Position numbers and translations under genes: made by a program. Shown one piece after another: positions 43,255-52,575 of a stretch of DNA of 64,000 nucleotides. Positions within the stretch are counted from its first letter, which is position 1. The number at the start of each line of letters is the position of its first letter. The DNA is taken from the NCBI RefSeq assembly GCF_003121295.1, contig NZ_PHNC01000042.1, forward strand, positions 4,282-68,281, in the 5' to 3' direction. Origin of the DNA: Streptomyces orinoci. GTDB taxonomy: Bacteria > Actinomycetota > Actinomycetes > Streptomycetales > Streptomycetaceae. The notes beneath the pieces were generated by a model. The model searched no databases. It was not told where the DNA came from and was given only the letters and a program-made list of their open reading frames with translations.

Positions 43255-43632
43255 TCAGGATTGTCCCCGCTGGGTGTAGGACACGGTCTCCAGATCGCCC
43301 TTGATCTTGCCGTCGGTGTGCCGGTAACTACGGTTGCTGACACTCAGCCCGCCCTGCAGCTCACGCAACGCGCCCTCCAAAGCGGCACACTCGGCGTTCC
43401 ACGCCTGCGCGAAGGCATGGAACGCCCCACCCGCGTACTCCCCGAACTGGCTGAAGGCCACCGCCCCCTCGAGCATGCCGACCACATCCAATGGCCCGCC
43501 GCCGTGACCGCCCCCGAGGGCCTTGTTGACGCCCGCCAGGTCCTCAGCCGCCTGGTGCAGCCGGTCACCCTGATCGCGCACCCCACCGTGGTCCACCTTC
43601 AGGCCCGGCACCGCGCCGCCGCCCCCGTCCAT
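43255..43632 (-). CDS. WXG100/ESX-like small secreted protein
   Basis: A 125-residue protein with Gly-rich start and long helices: DQGDRLHQAAEDLAGVNKAL, a Gly-rich turn, then EYAGGAFHAFAQAWNAECAA and LEGALRELQGGLSVSNRSYR. Size, helix-turn-helix layout and the C-terminal 'L...L.....NR.Y...D' pattern fit WXG100-type type VII substrates. The ATG at 43632 is preferred over the GTG at 43650 because AGGGGAAG precedes it by a good distance. First gene of the operon with the peptidase effector. Confidence 0.65.
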   Translation of the reverse strand: MDGGGGAVPGLKVDHGGVRDQGDRLHQAAEDLAGVNKALGGGHGGGPLDVVGMLEGAVAFSQFGEYAGGAFHAFAQAWNAECAALEGALRELQGGLSVSNRSYRHTDGKIKGDLETVSYTQRGQS

Positions 43633-43849
43633 ATCGAACTTCCCCTTCACACAAACAGCGTGACCCGTTCACGCCAAAGAGGCAGCGTAGTCAAGGAAAC
43701 CACGCAAGATCACCCGGCCCAGGGGCGTCACACCCGAAGACTTCGTCGCGGTGTTCCCACCGCTCATCGTCCGGCGCCCACGATCATGATCGAGACCCAA
43801 CGGTGCGATGCCCACTGCTGACACCACACGGCTTCGCGGAACACGGTTG

Positions 43850-44110
43850 CCAGCGGCGCGGTTCCTTGTTGAGCTCGCGGTGCCAGGAGGTGCGGCGGGG
43901 CACGTACTCGTCGGGCTCTGCTCCGAGCGCAATCACCTGGTCGGTGATCTCGTAGGTGTTCCGGTAGGCCAGGACCTGGGTGGCGAAGTCCATCCGCTCC
44001 TGCGTCCTGTGGGCCGACGGCACAGGACCGAGCACGGTCACGAACCACTGGGCAGCAGGGCACGGTCGCGGATCGCATCGGCCAGCGGCCGCACAGCAGC
44101 AAGTTGAGCT
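43850..44110 (-). pseudogene. Conjugative relaxase (TraA/MobF-like) C-terminal remnant
   Basis: Reads WFVTVLGPVPSAHRTQERMD, FATQVLAYRNTYEITDQVIA and LGAEPDEYVPRRTSWHRELN, the 'LGPxPxxxxxRxxW...VaaYR....DP..LGPxP' tail common to actinobacterial TraA/MobF relaxases. The upstream part (ADAIRDRALLPS) is in another frame, and no nuclease or helicase motifs survive. Confidence 0.45.
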
Positions 44111-44179
44111 TCTTTTCCTCCTTGTCGCCCTGCTCGATGGCCTGCGCCAACGACCGGGCCGGACGGCAGGCGGCCCAGA

Positions 44180-44400
44180 TCCGACACTGGAGCACAAGCT
44201 CGCCGAGTTGCTCGGCGAGCAGGTCTGGCACGAAACCGGAGTCGGAGCCCCGCAGACATCGAACAACTACACCGCCGCATCACGGCCCTGGAGCAGCAGC
44301 TTGAGGAGCTCGAAGCCGCACGGGCGGCCAACCGCGAGCTGATGACCAGGCTGAACACCCGGTCCCACCAGCCGACCTGGTGCACCAGCCCGGAGGCTGA
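44180..44400 (+). pseudogene. DUF6262-like transposition accessory protein remnant
   Basis: Two plus-strand frames read LEHKLAELLGEQVWHETGVG and then, after a shift near 44250, IEQLHRRITALEQQLEELEA followed by ARAANRELMTRLN, a C-terminal coiled coil. This matches proteins encoded with tyrosine recombinases in actinobacterial transposon-like elements (DUF6262/TnpC-like). The N-terminal part is lost. Confidence 0.45.
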
Positions 44401-44430
44401 CGACGACAGGCGTCCCTACGCGAGTTCCTC

Positions 44431-45279
44431 TCACATGTCGCGGCGGCGTACGACGAGCGTGGCGACGGGGACCGCGACCAGGGGCCAGGCGGCGAGTGCG
44501 ATCCATGCCTCGGTGGCCGTCGACGGGTAGTGGATGCCCGGGGGGAAGCCGAGTTCGTCGAGCCGCCACAGGCGCTGCCAGGCCAGGTAGGGCATGGTGT
44601 GCGCGATGGCGGCTGTCCAGTGGTGCCGCTCGTCGAAGAACTCGGGGACCAGTAGGAGCAGGGCTGCCGTGGTCACCATGGTGGTTGCCGTGTGCCGCAG
44701 GATGGCGCCGATGCTCATGCCGATCAGCGCACACACCGGTGCGAGCAGGGCGGAGGCCAGGACGGCGCGCAGTGCGCCGGGGTGGCCGATCGACAGGTTG
44801 ATGTGCCGGCCGGACAGAACGGCCTGCGCGACGGTGAACGAGGCCGCGGCGACCAGCGCGCCGTAGGCGAAGGTGGCGGCGGCCACGACCAGCGCCTTGG
44901 CGGCCATCAGGGAACCTCGGGCGGGGACAGCCGTGAAGGTCGTGCGAGCCAGGCCGCTGGCGTACTCGCCGACGACGGTGATCGCGCCGATGCTGCCGGT
45001 GACGAGCATGAGGACCATCGCCGCGCCGGGGACGAAGATGTCCTCATAACCCGCCGCCGGATAGCTTGCCCGCAGCTGGGGCGAATTGCTGGGCCAGTTG
45101 CGGTAGTCGGCGAGCACCCCGTTAGTGGTGAACAGGATGAGGGCTGCCGCGCTAAGGGCGAAGGTCCACCGGATCGAGCGCAGCGACCACAGTTTGACCC
45201 ATTCGGCGGCGAGCAGGTCGCGGAATTGTGGGCGGGGCTCGGGCGCGGTGGCTCGGACGGTCGTCGTGGGTGTGGTCAT
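44431..45279 (-). CDS. ABC-2 type transporter permease
   Basis: A 282-residue membrane protein with a cytoplasmic start (FRDLLAAEWVKLWSLRSIRW, the usual lead-in of ABC-2 permeases) and six hydrophobic segments, including GSIGAITVVGEYASGLARTT, a conserved ABC-2 block. It ends VVRRRDM. Its ATG overlaps the stop of the ATPase gene (ATGA), so the two subunits are made together. Probably exports a peptide antibiotic or lipid, or gives resistance to one. Confidence 0.85.
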   Translation of the reverse strand: MTTPTTTVRATAPEPRPQFRDLLAAEWVKLWSLRSIRWTFALSAAALILFTTNGVLADYRNWPSNSPQLRASYPAAGYEDIFVPGAAMVLMLVTGSIGAITVVGEYASGLARTTFTAVPARGSLMAAKALVVAAATFAYGALVAAASFTVAQAVLSGRHINLSIGHPGALRAVLASALLAPVCALIGMSIGAILRHTATTMVTTAALLLLVPEFFDERHHWTAAIAHTMPYLAWQRLWRLDELGFPPGIHYPSTATEAWIALAAWPLVAVPVATLVVRRRDM

Positions 45280-46187
45280 CGGGATTCTCCGGCGCGGTAT
45301 TCGACGTGATCGGCGGTCAGGTCCATGAACGCCTGCTCCAGGGAGGCGCTCCGTGTGGTCAGCTCACTCAGCGGGATGCCGTGTTGGAAGGCGAGTTCGC
45401 CGATCCGGGCCGCGTTCAGGCCGGCGACGTTGAGCGTTCCCTCACCGTCCGGGCGCACCAGGGCGTCGTGCGCGGTGACCAGTGCTGCCAGGGCGTCGGG
45501 TTCGTGCGTCCGTACCGTCACGCTCGCGCCGGTGCCGCGGGCGGCGAACTCGGTCAGGCTCTCGGCGGCGATCAGTTCGCCCCGGCCGATCACGATCAAC
45601 TGGTCGGCGGTGTTCTCCATCTCGCTCATCAGGTGGCTGGAGACCAGGACCGTGCGGCCTTCGGCGGCCAGGCGGCGGAACAGGCCACGTACCCAGAGCA
45701 CGCCCTCGGGGTCGAGGCCGTTGAGCGGCTCGTCGAAGAGCAGCACCGGCGGGTCGCCGAGCAGGGCGGTGGCGATGCCGAGCCGCTGCTTCATCCCGAG
45801 CGAGTACCCGCCGATCCGCCGACGCGCCGCGTTGGCCAGTCCGACCTCCTGCAGCACTTCGTCCACCTGGTGGCGAGGGATGCGATTGCTGCGGGCCAGG
45901 GCCCACAGGTGGGCGTACGCGCTGCGCCCGCCGTGAACGGCTGTGGCGTCGAGCAGGGCACCGACATGGCGCAGCCCGCGCGGATGGTCGCGAAACTGGC
46001 GCCCGCTGACCGTGGCGGTGCCGCTCGTCGGCCGGTTCAGCCCGAGGATCATGCGCAGGGTGGTGCTCTTGCCCGCTCCGTTGGGGCCGAGGAAGCCGGT
46101 GACGTGTCCCGGCCGCACGGTGAAGGTGAGGGCGTTGACGGCCGTGGTGCTGCCGTAGCGCTTCGTCAGTTCGTTTACTTCGATCAC
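45276..46187 (-). CDS. ABC transporter ATP-binding protein
   Basis: A 303-residue DrrA/BcrA-like ATPase: Walker A GPNGAGKSTTLR (residues ~35-46), signature YSLGMKQRLGIATALLGDPP, Walker B VLLFDEPLNGLDPEG and switch His in VLVSSHLMSEMENTADQLIV. The C-terminal ~80 residues are the regulatory tail seen in antibiotic exporters. GTG start at 46187. Co-translated with the ABC-2 permease and divergent from a two-component system that likely controls it. Confidence 0.9.
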   Translation of the reverse strand: MIEVNELTKRYGSTTAVNALTFTVRPGHVTGFLGPNGAGKSTTLRMILGLNRPTSGTATVSGRQFRDHPRGLRHVGALLDATAVHGGRSAYAHLWALARSNRIPRHQVDEVLQEVGLANAARRRIGGYSLGMKQRLGIATALLGDPPVLLFDEPLNGLDPEGVLWVRGLFRRLAAEGRTVLVSSHLMSEMENTADQLIVIGRGELIAAESLTEFAARGTGASVTVRTHEPDALAALVTAHDALVRPDGEGTLNVAGLNAARIGELAFQHGIPLSELTTRSASLEQAFMDLTADHVEYRAGESR

Positions 46188-46319
46188 GGGGCCAACGGTG
46201 CCGGGGACGGCCCGCCTTCGGCGTCGGACCGGTGTCCGCTCTTGTGGCCGCCGGTCAAGCCGGCGTCGTAGGACCGTGGTCTGACGCCCTTACGGAGAGG
46301 CGTGGCTACGATCGGGCGC
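46188..46319. promoter_or_regulatory. Divergent promoter region, ABC transporter / two-component system
   Basis: 132 bases between the ATPase and kinase genes. TACGAT at 46306-46311 lies seven bases before the kinase ATG, as expected for a -10 box of a leaderless transcript; a GTG at 46302 after GGAGAGG is the alternative start. Confidence 0.45.
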
Positions 46320-47528
46320 ATGTCCGAATCGCGGGGCCTGTCCCTGCTCACACGTGTGCCGCCGGGTGTCTTCACGGGGCTGACCTGGTGCGCGGCGATG
46401 GTGTACGTGCTGGCTGTGTACGCCACGTTCCCGGGCCGGTCCCGACCGATCGACTACCCCCAGGCGGGCACCAGCCCCTCGATCTCGGGCTGGCTGACCC
46501 TGGCGGCGGCCACCGCCGTGACGCTGGCCGGCAGCACCCTGCTGCACCGCAGGCCGCTGCCGGCCTTCGCCCTGCTGCTCGGCGGCGCGTTCGCCGCCTC
46601 GATGGCGCTGAACATGGAGCAGATCCCGCTGCTGCTGTTCCTCGCGGCCGACGTGGCGCTGGGCTTCCTCGCCGCCGCCCGTCCTCATGGGACCTCGCTC
46701 GCTGCGGCAGCCACGGCACTCGGCGCGCTGGTCGGCTACCCGAGCGTGCGACTGCTGCTGGCAGAGTCGGTCAGCGCCACGGCAGAACTGGCCGACGCCC
46801 TGTCCGTCGCGGTCGCCTGGCTGATCGGCAACACGGTACGCCAGGCCCGCGACCACACCCGCACATCACGTGCCCAGACCGCGGCTCAAGCCGTCACCGC
46901 CGAGCGGCTGGGGATCGCGCGCGAGCTGCACGACCTGGTCGCACACAACATCGGCATCATCGCCCTCCAAGCAGGCGCGGCACGCATGTTGATCAACATC
47001 GATCCGCCGAGCGCGAGCGAGGCGATGACCGCCGTCGAAACCGCCGGCCGGGAAACCCTGGCGGGACTGCGCCGCATGCTCGGCGCGCTGCGTCAGGCCG
47101 AACCCGATGATGCCTCCGGATCCGCGCCGCTGGGTCCGGCACCAGGCCTGGCGGATGTCGAACGGCTGGCCGCGGCGACGGCCGCGGCCGGTGTCCAGGT
47201 AGAAGTGCGGTGGCTGGGCGAGCGGCGACCACTCCCTCCGGAGATCGACCTCTCGGCCTTCCGGATCGTCCAGGAGTCGATCACCAACGTGGTCCGCCAT
47301 GCCGGTGCCGGCTCGTGCCAGGTGTCCATCGACCAGCGCCCCGAAGAGCTGTCCGTCGAGGTTCTCGACGACGGGCGCGGATGCGCCGCCGCTGCGGGCA
47401 CCGGTTACGGTCTGATCGGAATGCGCGAACGAGTAGCCCTGCTGCACGGCGAGTTCTCCGCCGCGCCCCGCCCCGAAGGAGGCTTCCGCGTGACTGCCTG
47501 CCTTCCCCTGCCGACAGGGATCCGATGA
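46320..47528 (+). CDS. NarL/LiaS-type sensor histidine kinase
   Basis: A 402-residue kinase. About five membrane helices in residues ~15-165, a HisKA_3 dimerisation helix with phospho-acceptor His (ERLGIARELHDLVAHNIGII) and an ATPase domain with VVRHAGAG (N box variant), LDDGRGCAAA and GTGYGLIGMRERVALLHGEF (G2). It senses an envelope or membrane signal and phosphorylates the regulator encoded next, whose start overlaps its stop (ATGA). The ABC genes on the other side are the probable target. Confidence 0.9.
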   Translation: MSESRGLSLLTRVPPGVFTGLTWCAAMVYVLAVYATFPGRSRPIDYPQAGTSPSISGWLTLAAATAVTLAGSTLLHRRPLPAFALLLGGAFAASMALNMEQIPLLLFLAADVALGFLAAARPHGTSLAAAATALGALVGYPSVRLLLAESVSATAELADALSVAVAWLIGNTVRQARDHTRTSRAQTAAQAVTAERLGIARELHDLVAHNIGIIALQAGAARMLINIDPPSASEAMTAVETAGRETLAGLRRMLGALRQAEPDDASGSAPLGPAPGLADVERLAAATAAAGVQVEVRWLGERRPLPPEIDLSAFRIVQESITNVVRHAGAGSCQVSIDQRPEELSVEVLDDGRGCAAAAGTGYGLIGMRERVALLHGEFSAAPRPEGGFRVTACLPLPTGIR

Positions 47529-48181
47529 CCCTGCGCATCGTCCTCGCCGACGATCAACCGCTGGTGCGTGCCGCCCTGCGGATGGCCACCGCCACCAATC
47601 CGGACATCGAGGTCGTGGGAGAGGCCGGCAACGGCGCCGAGGCGGTCCGACTCTGCGAAACCGCCCAGCCCGACGTCGTGGTGATGGACATCCGCATGCC
47701 CGGCACGGACGGCATCGAAGCCACCCGCCAGATCACCTCAGGCCCCACTACAGCACGCATCGTCGTCCTGACCACCTTCGACGACGACGAGTACGTCTAC
47801 GCCGCACTTCGCGCCGGCGCCTCAGGCTTCCTCGTCAAGGACATGGCACTGGAGGACATCCTCGCGGCGATCCGCGTCGTCGCCGCCAGCGACGCCCTGA
47901 TCGCACCGAGCGTCACCCGCCGCCTGATCGCGCATCACACGTGCCGCGCCGAGCCGCCCGCCGCGCGCCAGTCGCTCGACGGCATCACCGAACGCGAACG
48001 CGAGGTACTGGCCCTCGTCGGGCGTGGCCTCTCCAACACCGAAATCGCCGCCCAACTCACCATCAGCATGGCCACCGTCAAGACGCACATGACCCGCCTG
48101 CTCGCCAAGCTCAACGCCCGCGACCGCGCCCAACTCGTCATCACCGCCTACGAGACGGGTCTGGTGTCAGTGCATCCCTGA
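47525..48181 (+). CDS. NarL/LuxR-type response regulator
   Basis: A 218-residue response regulator: acidic pocket LADDQPL, phospho-acceptor Asp in VVVMDIRMPGTDGIEATRQI, Thr/Lys switch residues in VLTTFDDDEY and FLVKDMALEDILAAI; C-terminal LuxR HTH with TEREREVLALVGRGLSNTEI and MATVKTHMTRLLAKLNARDR. Translationally coupled to the kinase. It probably activates the divergent ABC-2 transporter operon. Confidence 0.92.
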   Translation: MTLRIVLADDQPLVRAALRMATATNPDIEVVGEAGNGAEAVRLCETAQPDVVVMDIRMPGTDGIEATRQITSGPTTARIVVLTTFDDDEYVYAALRAGASGFLVKDMALEDILAAIRVVAASDALIAPSVTRRLIAHHTCRAEPPAARQSLDGITEREREVLALVGRGLSNTEIAAQLTISMATVKTHMTRLLAKLNARDRAQLVITAYETGLVSVHP

Positions 48182-48429
48182 TCAACGCGATGCTGCCGAC
48201 CGGGGCCCGCGCCCTTGTATCACTCCGACAGGTGCCTATACCGACCCAAGCCGTCCGCACCAGCCGAGAGACAAGCCATCACAGCTCGCATCCCACGGAC
48301 GTCTGCTGGTGAGCCAGCGGAAGCCGCAGTCGGTAATGATCGCAGCTGGTGGTGGCGCAAGCAGCCCGAAGGGGTGGCCGAGCGGGTAATCGCTCGACCA
48401 CCCCTTCGCCGTGTCCGCCGGTCGGCTTC

Positions 48430-48714
48430 TCCGCCCGCGGCCGCCTCTGGCACATCGCGGTCGAGCCGGACAGCCCGACCGTTTCCCTCCCGGAGCGGGA
48501 CCGGCTGGCCGAGGTCACGGTCCCGGAGTTCACCCGCTTCCTCGCGGAACTGGCCGGCGGGGGCTTCCCGGTGACCGCGTGCGAGCCGTTCGTCCCGGGC
48601 GACACCTGGCTGCGCGTCGAGCACTCCGGCGTCCTGATCCAGGGCAGCCCGGACGACGGCCTGACGGCCCTGCACCATTCAGTGCGGGAGATCGCCGAAC
48701 GGGACCACGCGTAG
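48430..48714 (+). pseudogene. C-terminal fragment of a hypothetical protein
   Basis: Reads RLWHIAVEPDSPTVSLPERD, RLAEVTVPEFTRFLAELAGG and a tail DGLTALHHSVREIAERDHA. It looks like genuine coding sequence, but upstream the frame becomes Arg/Pro-rich noise with no convincing start. Function unknown. Confidence 0.4.
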
Positions 48715-49085
48715 TCGGCTGCGTCCCCTTCCTCACAGTGCCCCACCGACCGCTGTCGGCGGGGCACCGCTCTGCTGCTTCCTGCTGTCGCGCCAGGCCC
48801 AGTGATCCCGAGGACTCCGTGACCACCTTCGCGTGCCCCACGGCCGCGTATGCCAGGTCCCGGGAAACGATGATGTTCGCGGTGCACCCGGCGATCTGGC
48901 AGGCGTCGGACAACAGCACCAGGGCCCACTCCTCCTCCCCCGCCGCCCGGTTGCGGACCGTCACCGCGGTGTCCGCGAAATCCGCGACGAACGTGCCACT
49001 CTCCCGCCCGGCCCTGCATCGCCCGGCTCGAACGACAGCTCCGCGCCACCCAGTAGCACCAGCACGGATTCGGGAGACACCGCGG
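48715..49085 (-). pseudogene. Hypothetical protein with a frameshift
   Basis: SPESVLVLLGGAELSFEPGD in one frame and, after a shift near 49010, ESGTFVADFADTAVTVRNRA, GEEEWALVLLSDACQIAGCT and IIVSRDLAYAAVGHAKVVTE in another. Taken together they look like one small beta/alpha protein. No family recognised. Confidence 0.4.
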
Positions 49086-49121
49086 TCGCTCCTGGGCGAC
49101 GGTCCCGCACGCAAGGCCCCC

Positions 49122-49451
49122 TCAGCTGAGACCGTACTGCCCCAGGACGAAAAGGGACAGCGGGACCGTCGTGGTCAGAGCGGCCAGCATGAGCACACGG
49201 GCATCGTCCTCCATACGGCGAACCGCTGGCAGCCGCGAGATCCCGAAGATCACTGCCGAACCCACGGCGACAGTGATGGGCGGGACCAGTAGGTAGACCA
49301 GTCCCGGCACACCCGCCGCAGCAGCGAAGACGGCCAGCATCCAGAACATCAGGGTGAGGAGGGCAACGGAGGCGGAGCTGGCCAACCAGAGCATGGCGGC
49401 GAGGATGGCTATCAACGGCCGGTGCCGCTGAACTGCTGAGCTGTTCTGCAT
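49122..49451 (-). CDS. Small integral membrane protein
   Basis: A 109-residue protein with three hydrophobic helices (PLIAILAAMLWLASSASVAL, LTLMFWMLAVFAAAAGVPGL and VLMLAALTTTVPLSLFVLGQ). The ATG at 49451 gives a conventional short cytoplasmic start; an ATG at 49487 is also open. No ribosome binding site is obvious and no function is apparent. Confidence 0.55.
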   Translation of the reverse strand: MQNSSAVQRHRPLIAILAAMLWLASSASVALLTLMFWMLAVFAAAAGVPGLVYLLVPPITVAVGSAVIFGISRLPAVRRMEDDARVLMLAALTTTVPLSLFVLGQYGLS

Positions 49452-49499
49452 GGGACCAGCGTGCAGCGCGAGCGACCGGGCGGGCATGAGTGCAACTAC

Positions 49500-49860
49500 T
49501 CAACTCAGGGATGTGGAGCCGGACCGGCAACATCGGCGCGCTTGCACTGGACGACCAGGCGCCTGCCGTCGGACAGCATGCCGGTGACATCCGCGCCCAG
49601 GTCGCAGGCGCCGCCCACCCTCTTGACGTCCGTACAGCCGTCGCGGCGGCACAACTTCGTACCAACTCCTCGAACTGGCGGCCGTCCATCTTCCAGGTCG
49701 CGTCCATCGACTGGCGCGGCGAGGCGCGCCCGTTCGGCCAGACGGGTCTTCTCCGCTCCGGACTCGCGCCGCCCGGCCTTCCCCAGACCCGCGACGACGA
49801 CGGCCCCGGCCGTCATGGCAAGACGACCACCAACAGCACCGCACCCATGTCGTGTTCCCT
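49500..49860 (-). pseudogene. Membrane-anchored Mrr-like restriction endonuclease, broken
   Basis: A membrane segment (LAMTAGAVVVAGLGKAG) leads through EKTRLAERARLAAPVD, then, after shifts, MDGRQFEELVRS and CRRDGCTDVKRVGGACDLGA, DVTGMLSDGRRLVVQCKRAD. This is the Mrr_cat/PD-(D/E)xK core (D in LGADV, QCK as the Q/ExK), as in Streptomyces membrane proteins with a cytosolic or exported endonuclease domain. The C-terminal half is missing and at least two frameshifts occur. Confidence 0.55.
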
Positions 49861-50239
49861 CCCGGCCCGGCTCTCCCCCGCCGCCCTGTTGCTCCCCAGC
49901 AGCGCGCCGTCCTACGCGGTGAGGGTGGCGGAACAGAGGGCCCCATCCCTTGAAGCCGCCGCCCGCCCCCGGCGACTGTTCTCGAGTTAGCTCGGGGGCA
50001 CTTGACGAGATCCCGTCCGATCTGATTGATCGGGCGGGATCTTGGCGTTTCCGGGGTTTGTTCGAGGTGGTTTGCGAACTCGGTGGCTCTGGGGGCGGGT
50101 GCTCGGCTGGCCGGTGGTGCGGGTTCGGGGGTGGTTCCGGGTGCGGAGGGCATGCCGGGATATCCGCTGGCCGGGACGCGGGCAGCGGCGGCATGGGGCG
50201 TTCTTCAGGAATTCTTTGTTGTGGTGTTCAACGCGGCGG
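49861..50239. other. Intergenic stretch without a recognised gene
   Basis: Contains Pro/Arg-rich open frames on the minus strand only. It probably includes the left end of the transposase element that follows; no clean terminal repeat was identified. Confidence 0.35.
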
Positions 50240-51575
50240 AGGAATACCGCTATTCGTCGGCTGGGCCAGTGTGATGCGGTGGTTGTCCGGGCTTGGGCTG
50301 TCGTCGGTGGAGTGCGGCGGGGTGCCGGTAGTGAGGTGCCAGTCGTGGAGGATCTGCAGGTTGACGGTGCAGATCATCAGGGCGACGAGGATGGTCTGGG
50401 CGACGCGGCCGTGCGCGAGGCGCTTGCTGGCGTCGGTGAGGTTGATGCGGTGGCTCTTCGCGCGCCCGTTGAGTCCCTCGTTGTTGGCCCGGATCGGCTT
50501 GTAGACGTCCTGCCAAGGCCCGCTGAGGTAGCGGAACTCCTGCCGGAACTTATCGCGCTGGCCAAGGTCGCCTGGGTGGTGTAGTCGAGGGCGAGCTGGT
50601 AGCCGAGTTGGCGTGCGGGCTGGGCGAAGTGGGCGGTGGTCTGGCCGGTGTAGGCGCGGTCGGCGGCCAGCACGCCGGTCGGCAGGCCGAGCGGGGTCAG
50701 GGCCTTGAGCGCGTGGATTGCGTTGGGGCCGATGCGCCTGCCCGGGGTGTCCAACACGAAGGCGAGCGCGAGTTGGGGATGGGAGCTGACACGCTGACCC
50801 TCGCGCGGGTGACCTGCGGGGGGCGGCGGCTGGCGGCGACGAGAAGGGTCGCGCTGTGCCCGAAGACGCCCTCGGTGGAGCCCGCGCTGAAATGCCAGCC
50901 GGCAGTGACCTCAACAGAGGCCAGGTCGCGCCGTGTGCTGGGCGGGTGGTGCCAGGCGGGGATGGCGGTGGTGTCGACGCCGATGTCGCCCTTCCAGCCT
51001 TTGAACAGGCGGCGTTTGAGGGCCAGGCGGACGGTGACCTGGACCAGGTGGTCACTGATCTCCTGCAGCAGGCTCCGGCGTCGGGTGTGTTCTGCGTCCG
51101 TGTCCTCCCAGGCCGCGGCGTGCTCGGCTGCCTCTTCAGGTGGCAGGCGGCGGCGCCTGTCGCACCGGCGTGGATCGAGAGTGCTGGTCAGCCTGTCGAA
51201 GGTGCGGTAGACGCGTCGGGAGAACGCGATCCGGAAGTGGGGGTCGTGCCTGTCTGCGTCGCTGACGCCGAGCCAGTTCTGGGCGGTGGGGGTGAGCTCG
51301 TCGAGCAGGACTCGGCAGGCATCGGCCAGGGTGGCGCTGTGGTGGTAGTGCAGGGACAGCAGCAGGCCCACCAGCACCGTCCGCACCGGCAGCCCGCCCG
51401 GGCCGGGGCGGCTGGCCAGCTCGGCATCGATGAGGCCAAGGACGCCGCTGTTGTGCAGCAGCGCATCGAGCTGGCCGACTTTGGAGTCGGGTATCCGGGC
51501 TGGTGCGTTGGTCGCCGGACGTGGCCGGCAGTGCCTGATCTTCTTGCTGTCCCGCCAGGAGCGGGGGACGGTCAC
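50240..51575 (-). pseudogene. DDE transposase, two frameshifts
   Basis: From the GTG at 51575: RTVLVGLLLSLHYHHSATLA, FRIAFSRRVYRTFDRLTSTL and WKGDIGVDTTAIPAWHH (first Asp). The frame then changes near 50770 to LGLPTGVLAADRAYTGQTTA (second Asp), and near 50560 to YKPIRANNEGLNGRAKSHRI (Glu) and VAQTILVALMICTVNLQILH. The order and spacing are those of an RNase-H-fold transposase, but I cannot assign the IS family. Its start overlaps the stop of the preceding recombinase-like gene as GTGA. Confidence 0.6.
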
Positions 51576-52503
51576 GGCCTGGAGCCTCGCAGAAGCCGGG
51601 CCGCGGTGTCGTCATCGAGAGGCGGCACATGATGCTGATAGCGGGCCAGGGAAGCGGCCGAGGCAAGCCCTGCGGCCTTGGCGATGAGGTCGTGGCCGAG
51701 CCCGGTGGCCATCAGCCGCACGATCCATGTCGCCCGCAGGCGCCCTGCCGAGACCTTTGGCAGACCGTCCGGCGGGCGGTGCAGAAGGGACCAGGAGCCG
51801 ATGAGGTTCTTGGCGTACTCGACCGTGCGACGGGGCCGGAACAAGTACCCGCTGCCGGCCTGACAGGCCAGTTCCTCCAGGGTCTCCTCCCATCCGGCAT
51901 GAACGGCCAGAGGATGCTCGCGGATGACCCCGGTGTGCACCAAAGGCCCGTCCTGTTCACCGCGGCGCCGCAAATCGCAGCCGAGGCTGGATGCGATCTC
52001 CTTCGGCTGCAGACCGCACCCCGCCCCCAGCCCCAGCAAGGCCAGAGCGTCCGAACGCTGCTGCCCGCGAAGATGCACAGCCCAATGCCGCAGACCCGCC
52101 AACTCGGCTTGGCCGTAAGGCGGGTGGGGTTGGTGTCGGCGTGCAGGCGGGCGGGCGCGGTTTCCCCGCGCTCACTCCACGCCAGCGCATCGCGCACCCG
52201 CAGAAGCCAGATCCGGTAGGTCCGCATCGATGCCGGCTCCAGGCCGGCCGCCCTGGACAGGACGTAGGCGTCGATGACCTCGTTGCGCAGCCACGCATCC
52301 GGATCCATGGGATGCCCGGCCTCCGCGGCCCAGACGGCCAGGGACGCGGTGACGTGCAAAAGCCGTTCCACGTCGTAAGGAACAGCGTTCACCGTGGCCG
52401 TCACCACCGCTCTCACCAGCGGCGCGACCTCCTCCCAGACGGGCGGGGCCTGACGCGGCCGGTAACGGCTGATCTTCGCGGACGTGCCGGGATCAAGGAC
52501 CAC
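51572..52503 (-). pseudogene. Tyrosine-recombinase-like protein lacking most catalytic residues, one frameshift
   Basis: The N-terminal half reads RQAPPVWEEVAPLVRAVVTA and SMRTYRIWLLRVRDALAW (core-binding-like). After a one-base shift near 52115 the C-terminal half follows tyrosine-recombinase topology: ALALLGLGAGCGLQPKEIAS (box I, Arg replaced by Gln), GSGYLFRP, RLRATWIVRLMATGLGHDLI (box II, both His lost, Arg kept), AAGLASAASLARYQHHV (Tyr kept). It is translationally coupled to the DDE transposase. It looks like a DNA-binding partner rather than a recombinase. Confidence 0.45.
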
Positions 52504-52575
52504 GGTCCACGAATACCGGCTGGACAAACAGCCGTCTGCGGATTGATCAACCTCAACGGAAAGGATGGTGCGCGC

